Below, piece after piece: positions 50,797-59,297 of a stretch of DNA of 64,000 nucleotides (the stretch's first letter is position 1; each line of letters opens with the position of its first letter). The notes beneath the pieces are model-generated. The model saw only the letters and a program-made list of their open reading frames with translations, was not told where the DNA came from and did not search any database. Made by a program: the position numbers and the translations under genes. Source of the stretch: Actinoplanes flavus (lineage in GTDB: Bacteria > Actinomycetota > Actinomycetes > Mycobacteriales > Micromonosporaceae); the NCBI RefSeq assembly GCF_017592555.1, contig NZ_JAGFNS010000022.1, positions 106,278-170,277 on the forward strand, read 5' to 3'.

Positions 50797-52425
50797 ATGT
50801 CCCGTGATCACGCAGACCTGATCCTCGCCGGCGGGCCGGTGTTCTCCGCGGGCGCCGGGCCGGCCACCGCCGTGGCGGTCCGGGACGGCCGGATCCTCGC
50901 GGTCGGCGACGACCTGAGCGGGCTGCGGGGCCCGGCGACCGAGGTGGTGGACCTGGCCGGGCGCCTGCTGATGCCCGGTTTCCAGGACGCGCACGTGCAC
51001 GCCGTGATGGGTGGCGTCGAGCTGAACCAGTGCGACCTGACCGAGACCACCGACCGGAACGAGTACCTGCGCCGGGTCGCGGCGTACGCGGCCGCCCACC
51101 CGGATCTGGAGTGGATCTCCGGCGGCGGCTGGTCGATGGAGTCCTTCCCCGGCGGGGTGCCGGCCAAGGAGCTGCTCGACCGGGTGGTGCCGGACCGGCC
51201 GGTGTACCTGATCAACCGGGACCACCACGGCGCGTGGGTGAACAGCCGGGCGCTGGAGCTGGCCGGGATCACCGCGGGCACCCCGGATCCGGCGCACGGC
51301 CGGATCGACCGCAACCCGGACGGCTCACCGGCCGGCGGCCTCCAGGAGGGCGCCATGGAGCTGGTCGGCGACCTGCTGCCGGAGGTGACCACGGCGGACC
51401 GGGTGGCCGGGCTGCGCCGGGCGCAGGCGCTGCTGCACTCGCTCGGTGTCACCGCCTGGCAGGACGCCATGGTGTGCGCCACCAACGGCTACCCGGACGT
51501 GGCCGACGCCTACCTGGCGGCCGCGACCGAGGGCTGGCTGACCGCGACCGTGGTCGGCGCGCTGTGGTGGGACCGGGACCGGGGCGCCGAGCAGATCCCG
51601 GAGCTGCTGGCGAAGCGCGAGCGGTTCAGTGTGGGGCGGCTGCGCTGCGACAGCGTGAAGCTGATGCTGGACGGGGTGGCGGAGAACTTCACGGCCGCGA
51701 TGACCGAGCCCTACCGGGACTCGTGCGGCTGCGCCACCACCAACCGGGGGCTGTCGTTCATCGACCCCCGGTTCCTGGGTGACTTCGTCACCGAACTGGA
51801 CGGGCACGGCTTCCAGGTGCACTTCCACGCGCTGGGTGACCGGGCGGTCCGCGACGGGCTGGACGCGGTGGCCGCGGCCCGGGCGGCGAACGGTTTCCGG
51901 GACACCCGCCCGCATCTGGCCCACCTCCAGGTGGTGCACCCGGACGACGTGCCGCGGTTCCGGGCGCTGGGCGCGACGGCGAATCTCCAGGCGCTGTGGG
52001 CGTCGCACGAGCCGCAGATGGACGACCTGACCATCCCGTTCCTGGACCCGGCGCTGGTGGACCGGCAGTACCCGTTCGGCGACCTGTGGCGGGCCGGGGC
52101 GCATCTGGCGTGCGGCAGCGACTGGCCGGTCAGCACGCCGGACCCGTGGCAGGCGATCCACGTCGCGGTGAACCGGGCCCACCACGGCAGCGGCCTCGGC
52201 CCGTTCCTGCCGGGGCAGCGGCTCGACCTGGCCACCGCGCTGGCCGCCTACACGGCCGGTTCGGCCTACGTGAACCGGCTCGACGACACCGGGACGGTCC
52301 GCCCCGGCAACCGGGCCGATCTGGTGGTCCTGGACCGGGACCCGTTCGCCGCGCCGCCGGACGAGATCGCCGCCACCCGGGTCGCCATGACCTTCGTCGA
52401 CGGGGATCTCGTCCACGGCGCGTGA
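50797..52425 (+). CDS. YtcJ-like amidohydrolase
   Basis: About 542 residues from ATG 50797; an ATG at 50758 would add 13 arginine-rich residues. Metal ligands of the amidohydrolase barrel are visible: GFQDAHVHAV (HxH), the VKLMLDGVAE lysine segment, FQVHFHALGDRAV, LAHLQVVHP and the final Asp in ACGSDWPVSTPDP. The C-terminal beta-sandwich closes with GTVRPGNRADLVVLDRDPF. YtcJ-like enzymes hydrolyse N-substituted amides or formamides; the substrate is unknown. It has no signal peptide and stands alone, divergent from the helicase-like gene. Confidence 0.85.
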   Translation: MSRDHADLILAGGPVFSAGAGPATAVAVRDGRILAVGDDLSGLRGPATEVVDLAGRLLMPGFQDAHVHAVMGGVELNQCDLTETTDRNEYLRRVAAYAAAHPDLEWISGGGWSMESFPGGVPAKELLDRVVPDRPVYLINRDHHGAWVNSRALELAGITAGTPDPAHGRIDRNPDGSPAGGLQEGAMELVGDLLPEVTTADRVAGLRRAQALLHSLGVTAWQDAMVCATNGYPDVADAYLAAATEGWLTATVVGALWWDRDRGAEQIPELLAKRERFSVGRLRCDSVKLMLDGVAENFTAAMTEPYRDSCGCATTNRGLSFIDPRFLGDFVTELDGHGFQVHFHALGDRAVRDGLDAVAAARAANGFRDTRPHLAHLQVVHPDDVPRFRALGATANLQALWASHEPQMDDLTIPFLDPALVDRQYPFGDLWRAGAHLACGSDWPVSTPDPWQAIHVAVNRAHHGSGLGPFLPGQRLDLATALAAYTAGSAYVNRLDDTGTVRPGNRADLVVLDRDPFAAPPDEIAATRVAMTFVDGDLVHGA

Positions 52426-52428
52426 CGG

Positions 52429-53127
52429 TCAGCGGTCCTCGTCGTCGTCCTCGTCGTCCTGCTCCTCGTCCGGCTCCTCGGCGTGCGCCTGCGCGTGCCG
52501 GGGCTGGACCGGGGCGGCCTCGAGGACCTCGGCGACCGGCTCCTCCTCGACGTACTCGCTCATCTGCGGCGCGTCCACCCAGAGGGCGCGCAGCTGGCTC
52601 TGCATGAAGCCGGTGAGCCGGCCGCGGTACTCGCGGTCGAACTGCTCCAGGGCCTCGATCTGCTGCTGGAGGGCCTCGCGCTTGGCGCCCAGGCTGCCGA
52701 CCACGTCGTCGTACCGCTGCTGGGCCTGCTGCTTGAGCTGCTCGGCGCCGGCGATCGCGTCGGCGTTGATCGTCTCGGCGCGGTTGCGGGCGTCGGCGAC
52801 GATCTTCTCCGCGGTACGACGGGCCTCCTCGGCGCGGGCCTGCGCGTCCCGGGCCATCTGCTCGGCGGCGGCGCGGGCCTCGGCCAGCACCCGGTCGGCC
52901 TCGCGGCGCACGTTGTTGGCGTGGGCCTGGGCGTCACGGGCGATCTGCTCGGCGGCGGCCAGCGCGTCCGTACGGATCTTGTCCGCGTGGTGCTGGGCGC
53001 TCGCGACGTGTTCCTCGGCGGTGCGCTGGGCGAGGGCGAGCACCTGGAGAGCCTGGTTCGGCAGGCCGGGGTTCGGGGCGATCACCGCGTGCTCGGAGGT
53101 CTCTCCGTTAGTCCCATTGAGCAGCAC
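52429..53127 (-). CDS. Long coiled-coil protein, DivIVA/Scy-like
   Basis: 232 residues from GTG 53127 with GAAGGA upstream. Residues about 30-175 form an uninterrupted charged coiled coil with heptad and 11-mer-like repeats (AAAEQIARDAQAHANNVRRE then a repeat of AAAEQMARDAQARAEEARRT). The C-terminus is very acidic (EEPDEEQDDEDDDEDR). It resembles the coiled-coil parts of actinobacterial DivIVA, Scy or FilP cytoskeletal proteins but lacks the DivIVA N-terminal lipid-binding domain. It may be a polar or cell-wall scaffold. Convergent with the amidohydrolase gene, 3 bp apart. Confidence 0.65.
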   Translation of the reverse strand: MLLNGTNGETSEHAVIAPNPGLPNQALQVLALAQRTAEEHVASAQHHADKIRTDALAAAEQIARDAQAHANNVRREADRVLAEARAAAEQMARDAQARAEEARRTAEKIVADARNRAETINADAIAGAEQLKQQAQQRYDDVVGSLGAKREALQQQIEALEQFDREYRGRLTGFMQSQLRALWVDAPQMSEYVEEEPVAEVLEAAPVQPRHAQAHAEEPDEEQDDEDDDEDR

Positions 53128-53316
53128 TTCGACACGATCCTTCTCTGCGAGGGGTGGATCCGGGGGGTTCTCGGCGACGGCTCCCGGCCATGATCGGCGG
53201 ATGCTACCAAGCTGAACTCAAGGTTTGCGAGGGCTACTTTGTGAATGTCCGACAAATTGGATATCAGTCGCATTAGTCTTGAATGGACCATTCTCCCCAC
53301 GCCGTGAGGACGAGCC

Positions 53317-54024
53317 ATGAGATTCCGCCGCACACTCGCCGTCACGGCTGTACTGACCTGCGTGTTCGCCGTCGCGCCCGGGCCCGCCCGGGCGGCCACC
53401 GGATACGAGATGGCGGCCTGGACGATGGACGAGAGCCGGGGGTCCCGGTGGATGGCCGACAGCACCGGGCGCGGCCACAACGGCCGGATCGGACCGGACG
53501 TCGGCACAGGTCTGTCCACCGAGTCCAGCCGGGGCTACCGGTTCGACCGGCTGGAGCCGGACACCCCGCCCGCCCGGCCCGGCCATCTGGTCAGTGTTCC
53601 CGACCATCCGGACCTCGACCCCGGCGACCGCGACTTCGCCGTCACGGTACGGCTCAGGACCACCCACAAGTTCGGCAACATCATCCAGAAGGGCCAGGCC
53701 ACGGTGCCCGGCGGAAGCTTCAAGATGCAGATCCCGAACGGGCGCCCGACCTGCACGTTCCGGGGTTCGGTGGGCACCATCGAGATGTGGTCGCCGGCGC
53801 GGATCAACGACGGCAACTGGCACACCGTGCGCTGCCTGCGGATCCGGGACGGGGTGGCGCTGCTCATCGACGGGAACGAGGTCGTCTCCAAGCCCGGCTG
53901 GACCGGCACCATCGCCAACACGTGGCCGGTCAGCATCGGCGGCAAACTGGACTGCGACCAGGTCGAGGTCGGCTGCGACTACTACGCCGGCGACCTGGAC
54001 TGGATCGTGATCGAGGCGGCCTGA
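53317..54024 (+). CDS. Secreted LamG/concanavalin A-like domain protein
   Basis: A 235-residue exported protein from ATG 53317. The signal peptide (TLAVTAVLTCVFAVAPGPARA) is cleaved near residue 27. The mature part is one laminin G-like jelly roll: MAAWTMDESRGSRWMADSTG, FAVTVRLRTT, GNIIQKGQ, RINDGNWHTVRCLRIRDGVA, LLIDGNEV and a closing YYAGDLDWIVIEAA. NGxWHxV...R is the typical LamG turn. It probably binds a carbohydrate or protein outside the cell. A cysteine pair (LDCDQVEVGC) may form a disulfide. No operon partners. Confidence 0.82.
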   Translation: MRFRRTLAVTAVLTCVFAVAPGPARAATGYEMAAWTMDESRGSRWMADSTGRGHNGRIGPDVGTGLSTESSRGYRFDRLEPDTPPARPGHLVSVPDHPDLDPGDRDFAVTVRLRTTHKFGNIIQKGQATVPGGSFKMQIPNGRPTCTFRGSVGTIEMWSPARINDGNWHTVRCLRIRDGVALLIDGNEVVSKPGWTGTIANTWPVSIGGKLDCDQVEVGCDYYAGDLDWIVIEAA

Positions 54025-54048
54025 GCCTCGCAAGGGTCAGGCCGCCTC
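54013..54048. terminator. Bidirectional terminator overlapping the LamG stop codon
   Basis: A perfect 12-bp stem: GAGGCGGCCTGA (54013-54024, including the TGA stop) with TCAGGCCGCCTC (54037-54048), 12-base loop. It separates the convergent LamG and araA genes. Confidence 0.75.
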
Positions 54049-54054
54049 CGCGGG

Positions 54055-55539
54055 TCAGCGGCCGAAGCCGCGGGCCAGGCGGTGGTACGCCTGGTTCCAG
54101 CGCACCTCCTTGACGAACGAGCGGGTGGTGGTCGACTCGTCGATCACCAGCAGCTCGGTGCCCACCATCTCGGCCAGGTCGGCCAGCTCCTCCGCGCCCA
54201 CCGCCGACGACAGCACGGTGTGGTGCGGGCCGCCCGCGGTCAGCCAGCACTCGGCCGACGTGGACAGCGACGGGGCCGGCTTCCAGACCGCCCGGGCGAC
54301 CGGCAGCCTCGGCAGCGGCGCGGTCGGCGCGACGACCTCGATCTCGTTGGCCACCAGGCGGAACCGCTCGCCCAGGTCGGCCAGGCCGAGCACCACGGCC
54401 GGGCCGGGCGCCGCGTCGAAGACCAGGCGGACCGGGTCCTCGCGGCCGCCGATGCCGAGCGGGTGGATCTCCAGCTTCGGGGTGCCGGCCGCGATGGTCG
54501 GGCACACCTCCAGCATGTGGGCGCCGAGGATGACCTCGTTGCCCGGCGTCAGGTCGTACGTGTAGTCCTCCATGAAGGAGGTGCCGCCGCCCGGTGCCAT
54601 CGCCTTGAGCGTGTGCACCAGCACCGACGTCTTCCAGTCGCCCTCGCCGCCGAACCCGTACCCGTCGGCCATCAGCCGCTGGACCGCGAGGCCGGGCAGC
54701 TGCCGCAGCCCGCCCAGGTCCTCGAAGTTCGACGTGAACGCCCGGAACCCGCCCTCGGTGAGGAACTGCCGCAGGCCCAGCTCGATCCGGGCGCCGTAGC
54801 GCAGCGACTCGTGCCGCTCGCCCAGCAGCGCGGGCGCGATCTCGTAGGTGTCCCGGTACTCGGCGACCAGCTTGTCGATCTCCGCGTCCAGCACCTGGTC
54901 CACCACCGCGACCAGGTCGTTCACCCCGTACGTGTTGACCGAGACCCCGAAGCGCAGCTGCGCCTCGACCTTGTCGCCCTCGGTGACCGCGACGTCGCGC
55001 ATGTTGTCACCGAAGCGGGCCAGCTTCAGGCTGCGCATCGCCGAGTAGCCGCGGGCCGCCTTGACCCAGGTGGCGATCCGCGCGACCACGGCCGGGTTGC
55101 TGACGTGGCCGGCCACCGTCTTGCGGGGCACCCCGAGCCGGGCCTCGATGAACCCGAACTCCCGGTCGCCGTGCGCGGCCTGGTTGAGGTTCATGAAGTC
55201 CATGTCGATCTCGGACCAGGGCAGCTCGACGTTGTGCTGGGTGTGCAGGTGCAGCAGCGGCGCCCGCAGCGCGTCCAGGCCGGCGATCCACATCTTGGCC
55301 GGCGAGAACGTGTGCATCCAGGCGACCACCCCGAGCACGCCGGGCGTCGAGGAGGCCCGCCGGCAGACGTCCAGGATCTGTTCCGGGCTGGTCAGGACCG
55401 GCTGCCAGACGACGTCGGCGTCGAGCTGGGCGTCCAGCTGGGCGGCGATCTCACGGGACTGGGAGGCGACCTGCTCGAGGGTCTCCGGGCCGTACAGTCC
55501 CTGGCTACCGGTGAGGAACCAGATTTCCCCGTTGCTCAT
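54055..55539 (-). CDS. araA: L-arabinose isomerase
   Basis: A 494-residue cytosolic enzyme converting L-arabinose to L-ribulose. EIWFLTGSQGLYGPETLEQV at the start, VVAWMHTFSPAKMWIAGL, LHLHTQHNVELPW, the metal-binding EGGFRAFTSNFEDL and MEDYTYDL segments and the TAGGPHHTVLS C-terminal block are all characteristic, and length is normal (E. coli AraA is 500). It is the last gene of the leftward YtfQRT/YjfF-like operon, 37 bp after the second permease gene, which points to L-arabinose as the imported sugar. A terminator follows. Confidence 0.95.
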   Translation of the reverse strand: MSNGEIWFLTGSQGLYGPETLEQVASQSREIAAQLDAQLDADVVWQPVLTSPEQILDVCRRASSTPGVLGVVAWMHTFSPAKMWIAGLDALRAPLLHLHTQHNVELPWSEIDMDFMNLNQAAHGDREFGFIEARLGVPRKTVAGHVSNPAVVARIATWVKAARGYSAMRSLKLARFGDNMRDVAVTEGDKVEAQLRFGVSVNTYGVNDLVAVVDQVLDAEIDKLVAEYRDTYEIAPALLGERHESLRYGARIELGLRQFLTEGGFRAFTSNFEDLGGLRQLPGLAVQRLMADGYGFGGEGDWKTSVLVHTLKAMAPGGGTSFMEDYTYDLTPGNEVILGAHMLEVCPTIAAGTPKLEIHPLGIGGREDPVRLVFDAAPGPAVVLGLADLGERFRLVANEIEVVAPTAPLPRLPVARAVWKPAPSLSTSAECWLTAGGPHHTVLSSAVGAEELADLAEMVGTELLVIDESTTTRSFVKEVRWNQAYHRLARGFGR

Positions 55540-55576
55540 TTGACGCCCTTCTCACGCTTGTCGCGGTTCATGTGGT

Positions 55577-56596
55577 TCATCTCGCCTTTCTCGTGACCAG
55601 ACGCTGCAACACGATGAAGGCGAAGAGCAGGACGCCGACGATGATCCGGGTCCAGGCCGAGTTCAGGTCGCCCTGGAAGTTGATGATCGTCTGGATGAGG
55701 CCGGTGACCAGGACGCCGAGCAGGGTGCCCCAGACGTAGCCGGAGCCGCCGGTCAGCAGCACACCGCCGATGACGCAGGCGGCGATCGCGTCCAGTTCCA
55801 GACCGTTGCCCTGCAGCGCCCAGCCGGAGGTGGAGTTGATGCTGAACAGCACGCCGCCGAGCGCCGCGCAGAAGCCGCTGAGGGTGTAGACGGCGATCTT
55901 CGTACGGCCCACCGGCAGGCCCATGAGCAGCGCCGAATCCGCGTTGCCGCCGATCGCGTACACGTTGCGGCCGAACCGGGTCCAGGCCAGCGTGACCGCG
56001 GCGATCAGCACGGCGAGCAGCGCGACGACGGCGATCGGCTTGGTGACGACGCCCTCGGCGAGCACGATCCGGTACTCCGAGATCGCCTTCCACATCTCGT
56101 CCCGGATCGGGATGGACTCCTGGTTGATGGTCAGCGCCGTGCCGCGGGCCAGGAAGAGGCCGGCCAGGGTGGCGATGAACGGCTCCACCTTGAAGAAGTG
56201 GATCACCGCACCCTGTCCGGCGCCGATCAGGGCGCCGAGGGCCAGCACCGTCGGCAGCACCACCAGCGGAGGCCAGCCGCCCTTGAGCAGCGTCGCGGTC
56301 AGCACGGTGGTGAGCGAGATGACCGCGCCGACCGAGAGGTCGATGCCGCCGGTCAGGATCACGAACGTCATCCCGACCGCGACCACGAGCAGCACCGCGT
56401 TGTCCCGGAACAGGTTGACGAAGACGCTCGGGTCGCCGAAGTTCTCGTAGTTCGCCACGCCGCTGCTGTACATGATCATCAGCAGCGACAGGGTCGCGAT
56501 GATCGGGATGTACTTGGCGTTCGGCCGGTAGACCCGGCGGCGCGGGTTGGTGGGCGCACCCTTCTCGGTAACCGGGGTCATGTCGACGGTGGTCAT
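55577..56596 (-). CDS. ABC sugar permease, YjfF-like
   Basis: A 339-residue permease of the ribose/xylose (BPD_transp_2) type with 8-10 helices. Family signatures: TFVILTGGIDLSVGAVISLT and the C-terminal AACVIGGVLLTGGSGYVWGT. It pairs with the preceding permease as in the E. coli galactofuranose transporter YtfQRT-YjfF. Its start overlaps the stop of a tiny 30-codon frame that bridges it to the upstream permease gene. Confidence 0.88.
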   Translation of the reverse strand: MTTVDMTPVTEKGAPTNPRRRVYRPNAKYIPIIATLSLLMIMYSSGVANYENFGDPSVFVNLFRDNAVLLVVAVGMTFVILTGGIDLSVGAVISLTTVLTATLLKGGWPPLVVLPTVLALGALIGAGQGAVIHFFKVEPFIATLAGLFLARGTALTINQESIPIRDEMWKAISEYRIVLAEGVVTKPIAVVALLAVLIAAVTLAWTRFGRNVYAIGGNADSALLMGLPVGRTKIAVYTLSGFCAALGGVLFSINSTSGWALQGNGLELDAIAACVIGGVLLTGGSGYVWGTLLGVLVTGLIQTIINFQGDLNSAWTRIIVGVLLFAFIVLQRLVTRKAR

Positions 56597-56685
56597 GCTG
56601 TGCCCTCCTTGGGCATGCCCTCCCGGCCCTCGCCTGCGAGGCCGTTGAACGGTTCAGCCGAGTGCCGCTCGGTGCGGTCGGTCAT
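56593..56685 (-). CDS. Possible 30-residue ORF bridging the two permease genes
   Basis: Reads MTDRTERHSAEPFNGLAGEG and ten more residues. Its ATG (56685) overlaps the stop of the upstream permease gene and its TGA overlaps the ATG of the next (ATGA at both ends). It also contains AAGGAGG eight bases before the next ATG. It may be only a translational bridge that carries ribosomes to the second permease. Confidence 0.35.
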   Translation of the reverse strand: MTDRTERHSAEPFNGLAGEGREGMPKEGTA

Positions 56686-57704
56686 GCCGTGACCTCCGCT
56701 CCGGCAGCGCTACGCGGGGTGAGTCGCCCGAAGACCTTCTCCCGGAGGGTCGGCGACTGGAACAGACAGAGCGCCACCACCACGACCGCCTTGAACAGCA
56801 GGTTCGCCTCGGACGGGATGCCGATCGCGACCACCGTGACGGCCAGCGTCTGGATCAGGACGGCGCCCAGCACGGTGCCGATGATCGAGAACCGGCCACC
56901 GACCAGGGCGGTGCCGCCGATCACCACGGCCAGGATGGCGTCGAGCTCGATGAGGTTGCCGGCCGAGATGCTGTCCGCGCTCTTGATGTTGGCGCTGTAG
57001 ATCAGGCCGGCGAGGCCGGCGAGACCGCCCGCCACCACGTACACCATGATCGTCAGCCGGCGGGCGCCGATACCGGCCAGCCGGCTCGCCGTGGGGCTGC
57101 CGCCGACCGACTCCAGCAGCAGGCCGAGCGCGGTGCGCCGGGTCAGCAGCAGGATCAGGGCGGTGGCCGCCACCGCGATGAGCAGGGCCACCGGCAGGGC
57201 GGCGAAGAAACCCGAGGCGATCGTCGCGTACGGGCCGGACTGCACGTTGATGATCTGACCGTCGGTGATCAGCTGGGCGATGCCGCGGCCGGCCACCATC
57301 AGGATGAGCGTCGCGATGATGGGCTGAATGCCGATGATCGCCACCAGGGCGCCGTTCCACAGGCCCATGAGCATCGACACCACGATCGCGATACCGATGA
57401 TCAGCAGCACCGGCCCGACGCTGTTCTGGTCGTCGAGGTCCTGGATCAGCAGACAGGCCACGGCCGCGGAGATCGCCATCACCGAACCGACCGAGAGGTC
57501 GATGCCGCCGGTCGAGATGACCAGTGTCATGCCGAGGCCGACCAGGATCAGCGGCGCGCTGTTGCGCAGGATGTCGATGAGGGTGCCGAACAGGTGCCCG
57601 TCCTGCACCGTGACGAACTGCCTCGAGGTGAACATGTTGATGACCAGCAGCACCACCAGGATCGCCGCTGGCCAGAACAGCCGGTTCTTGAAGATGCTGA
57701 TCAT
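56682..57704 (-). CDS. ABC sugar permease, YtfT-like
   Basis: A 340-residue BPD_transp_2 permease. TLVISTGGIDLSVGSVMAIS and AILAVVIGGTALVGGRFSII are the conserved blocks of the ribose/galactofuranose-type permeases. Its ATG overlaps the stop of the ATPase gene (ATGA). It forms the membrane channel with the YjfF-like subunit. Confidence 0.88.
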   Translation of the reverse strand: MISIFKNRLFWPAAILVVLLVINMFTSRQFVTVQDGHLFGTLIDILRNSAPLILVGLGMTLVISTGGIDLSVGSVMAISAAVACLLIQDLDDQNSVGPVLLIIGIAIVVSMLMGLWNGALVAIIGIQPIIATLILMVAGRGIAQLITDGQIINVQSGPYATIASGFFAALPVALLIAVAATALILLLTRRTALGLLLESVGGSPTASRLAGIGARRLTIMVYVVAGGLAGLAGLIYSANIKSADSISAGNLIELDAILAVVIGGTALVGGRFSIIGTVLGAVLIQTLAVTVVAIGIPSEANLLFKAVVVVALCLFQSPTLREKVFGRLTPRSAAGAEVTA

Positions 57705-59227
57705 GAGGTTGCTCCGCTGGCGATGGTCTGCATGATGCGGTCGGCGTCCACGCCGGCGGTGTTCTCCAGCTCCTCGATCAGGCGGCGGTCACGCAGCACG
57801 CCGATCTTGTGGCTGAGCCGGAGGACCTCCTCCAGCTCGGCGCTGACGAACAGCACCGCCATGCCGCCGTCGGACAGTTCGGCCACCAGCCGCTGGATCT
57901 CCGCCTTGGCGCCGACGTCGATGCCACGGGTCGGCTCGTCGATGATCAGGAGCTTGGGCTCGGTGATCAGCCACCGGGCGAGCAGCACCTTCTGCTGGTT
58001 GCCGCCGCTGAGGTTGCGCACCGGGCGCTCCGGATCGGCGGGCCGGATCTGGAGGGCCTTGATGTACTTGTCGACGATCTCGTCCTGCTTCTTGCGCGGG
58101 ATCGGCCGGGTCCAGCCGCGGGCCGCCTGCAAGGCCAGGATGATGTTCTCCCGGACGGTGAGGTCGCCGATGATGCCCTCGGTCCGCCGGTTCTCCGAGG
58201 AGAAGGCGATCCCCTTCTTCATCGCGACCTGCGGGTTGCGCAGGTTGACCGGCTTGCCGGAGACCGTCAGCTCACCGTGGTCGGCCTTGTCCGCGCCGAA
58301 CAGCAGGCGGGCCAGCTCGGTACGCCCCGACCCGAGCAGACCGGCCAGCCCGACCACCTCACCCTCGTGGATGGTCAGGTCGTACGGGGCGATCGCGCCG
58401 GTCCGGCCCAGCCCCCGGGCCTCCACGACCGGCGTGGCCTCGGCCGCCCGCTCCCGGTTGCGCTGCGCCTTGTCCTCCACGTCCTCCAGCGCCGCGAGCT
58501 CCTTGCCGATCATCTTCTCGACGAGCTGCACCTGGGACAGCTCCTCGACCCGGTGCTCACCGATCAGCTGACCGTTGCGCAGCACGGTGAGCCGGTCCGA
58601 GACCTCGTAGATCTGGTCCAGGAAGTGCGAGACGAACAGGATCGCCACGCCGCTCTCCTTGAGCTGGCGCATCACCCGGAACAGCTGTTCCACCTCGGAG
58701 GCGTCCAGGCTGGAGGTCGGCTCGTCGAGGATCAGCACCCGCGCCTCGACGTCGACCGCGCGCGCGATCGCCACCATCTGCTGGATCGCCAGCGAGTACG
58801 AGCTGAGCGGCGCCGACACGTCGAGGTCGAGGTCGAGCCGGGCGAGCAGCTCCGCGGCACGGCGCCGCATCCTGCCCCATTGGATCTTGCCGAACCGGCG
58901 CGGCTCACGACCGATGAAGATGTTCTCCGCCACCGAGAGGTTGGTGCAGAGATTGACCTCCTGGTAGACCGTGCTCACACCGGCCTGCTGGGCCTGCAAC
59001 GGCCCGGAGATCCGCACCGGGACGCCGCCGAGCCTGATCTCGCCGCCGTCGATCTCGTAGACGCCGGTGAGTGTCTTGATGAGGGTTGACTTGCCGGCCC
59101 CGTTCTCGCCCATGAGAGCGTGAACCTCACCCGGGAACATGCGGAAATCGACGCCGTCGAGGGCGACGACGCCGGGGAAGACTTTTCTGATCCCGGTCAT
59201 CTCGAGGACCGGGGACTGCTCGCCCAT
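57701..59227 (-). CDS. ABC sugar transporter ATPase with two nucleotide-binding domains, YtfR-like
   Basis: A 508-residue ATPase of the carbohydrate-uptake type 2 class. Domain one has Walker A GENGAGKST (about 36-44), signature LSSYSLAIQQ-type loop and Walker B VLILDEPTSSLD (about 164-175). Domain two has the usual altered Walker A GLLGSGRTEL (about 284), signature NLSGGNQQKV and Walker B LLIIDEPTRGID. It drives arabinose uptake through the two permeases. A GC-rich hairpin lies in the 70 bp between this gene and the binding-protein gene upstream. Confidence 0.92.
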   Translation of the reverse strand: MGEQSPVLEMTGIRKVFPGVVALDGVDFRMFPGEVHALMGENGAGKSTLIKTLTGVYEIDGGEIRLGGVPVRISGPLQAQQAGVSTVYQEVNLCTNLSVAENIFIGREPRRFGKIQWGRMRRRAAELLARLDLDLDVSAPLSSYSLAIQQMVAIARAVDVEARVLILDEPTSSLDASEVEQLFRVMRQLKESGVAILFVSHFLDQIYEVSDRLTVLRNGQLIGEHRVEELSQVQLVEKMIGKELAALEDVEDKAQRNRERAAEATPVVEARGLGRTGAIAPYDLTIHEGEVVGLAGLLGSGRTELARLLFGADKADHGELTVSGKPVNLRNPQVAMKKGIAFSSENRRTEGIIGDLTVRENIILALQAARGWTRPIPRKKQDEIVDKYIKALQIRPADPERPVRNLSGGNQQKVLLARWLITEPKLLIIDEPTRGIDVGAKAEIQRLVAELSDGGMAVLFVSAELEEVLRLSHKIGVLRDRRLIEELENTAGVDADRIMQTIASGATS

Positions 59228-59254
59228 GGGATGCTCCGTTTCGAGCGCCGCAGG

Positions 59255-59280
59255 CGCCCCGGCCGGTGCCGGCCGGGGCG
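59255..59280 (-). other. Intra-operon GC hairpin between binding-protein and ATPase genes
   Basis: A perfect dyad: CGCCCCGGCCGG (59255-59266), TG, CCGGCCGGGGCG (59269-59280). Such hairpins after binding-protein genes often give partial termination or protect the upstream mRNA, so that much more binding protein is made than membrane subunits; that role is inferred. Confidence 0.65.
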
Positions 59281-59297
59281 ACCCACGAGCAGATCAA

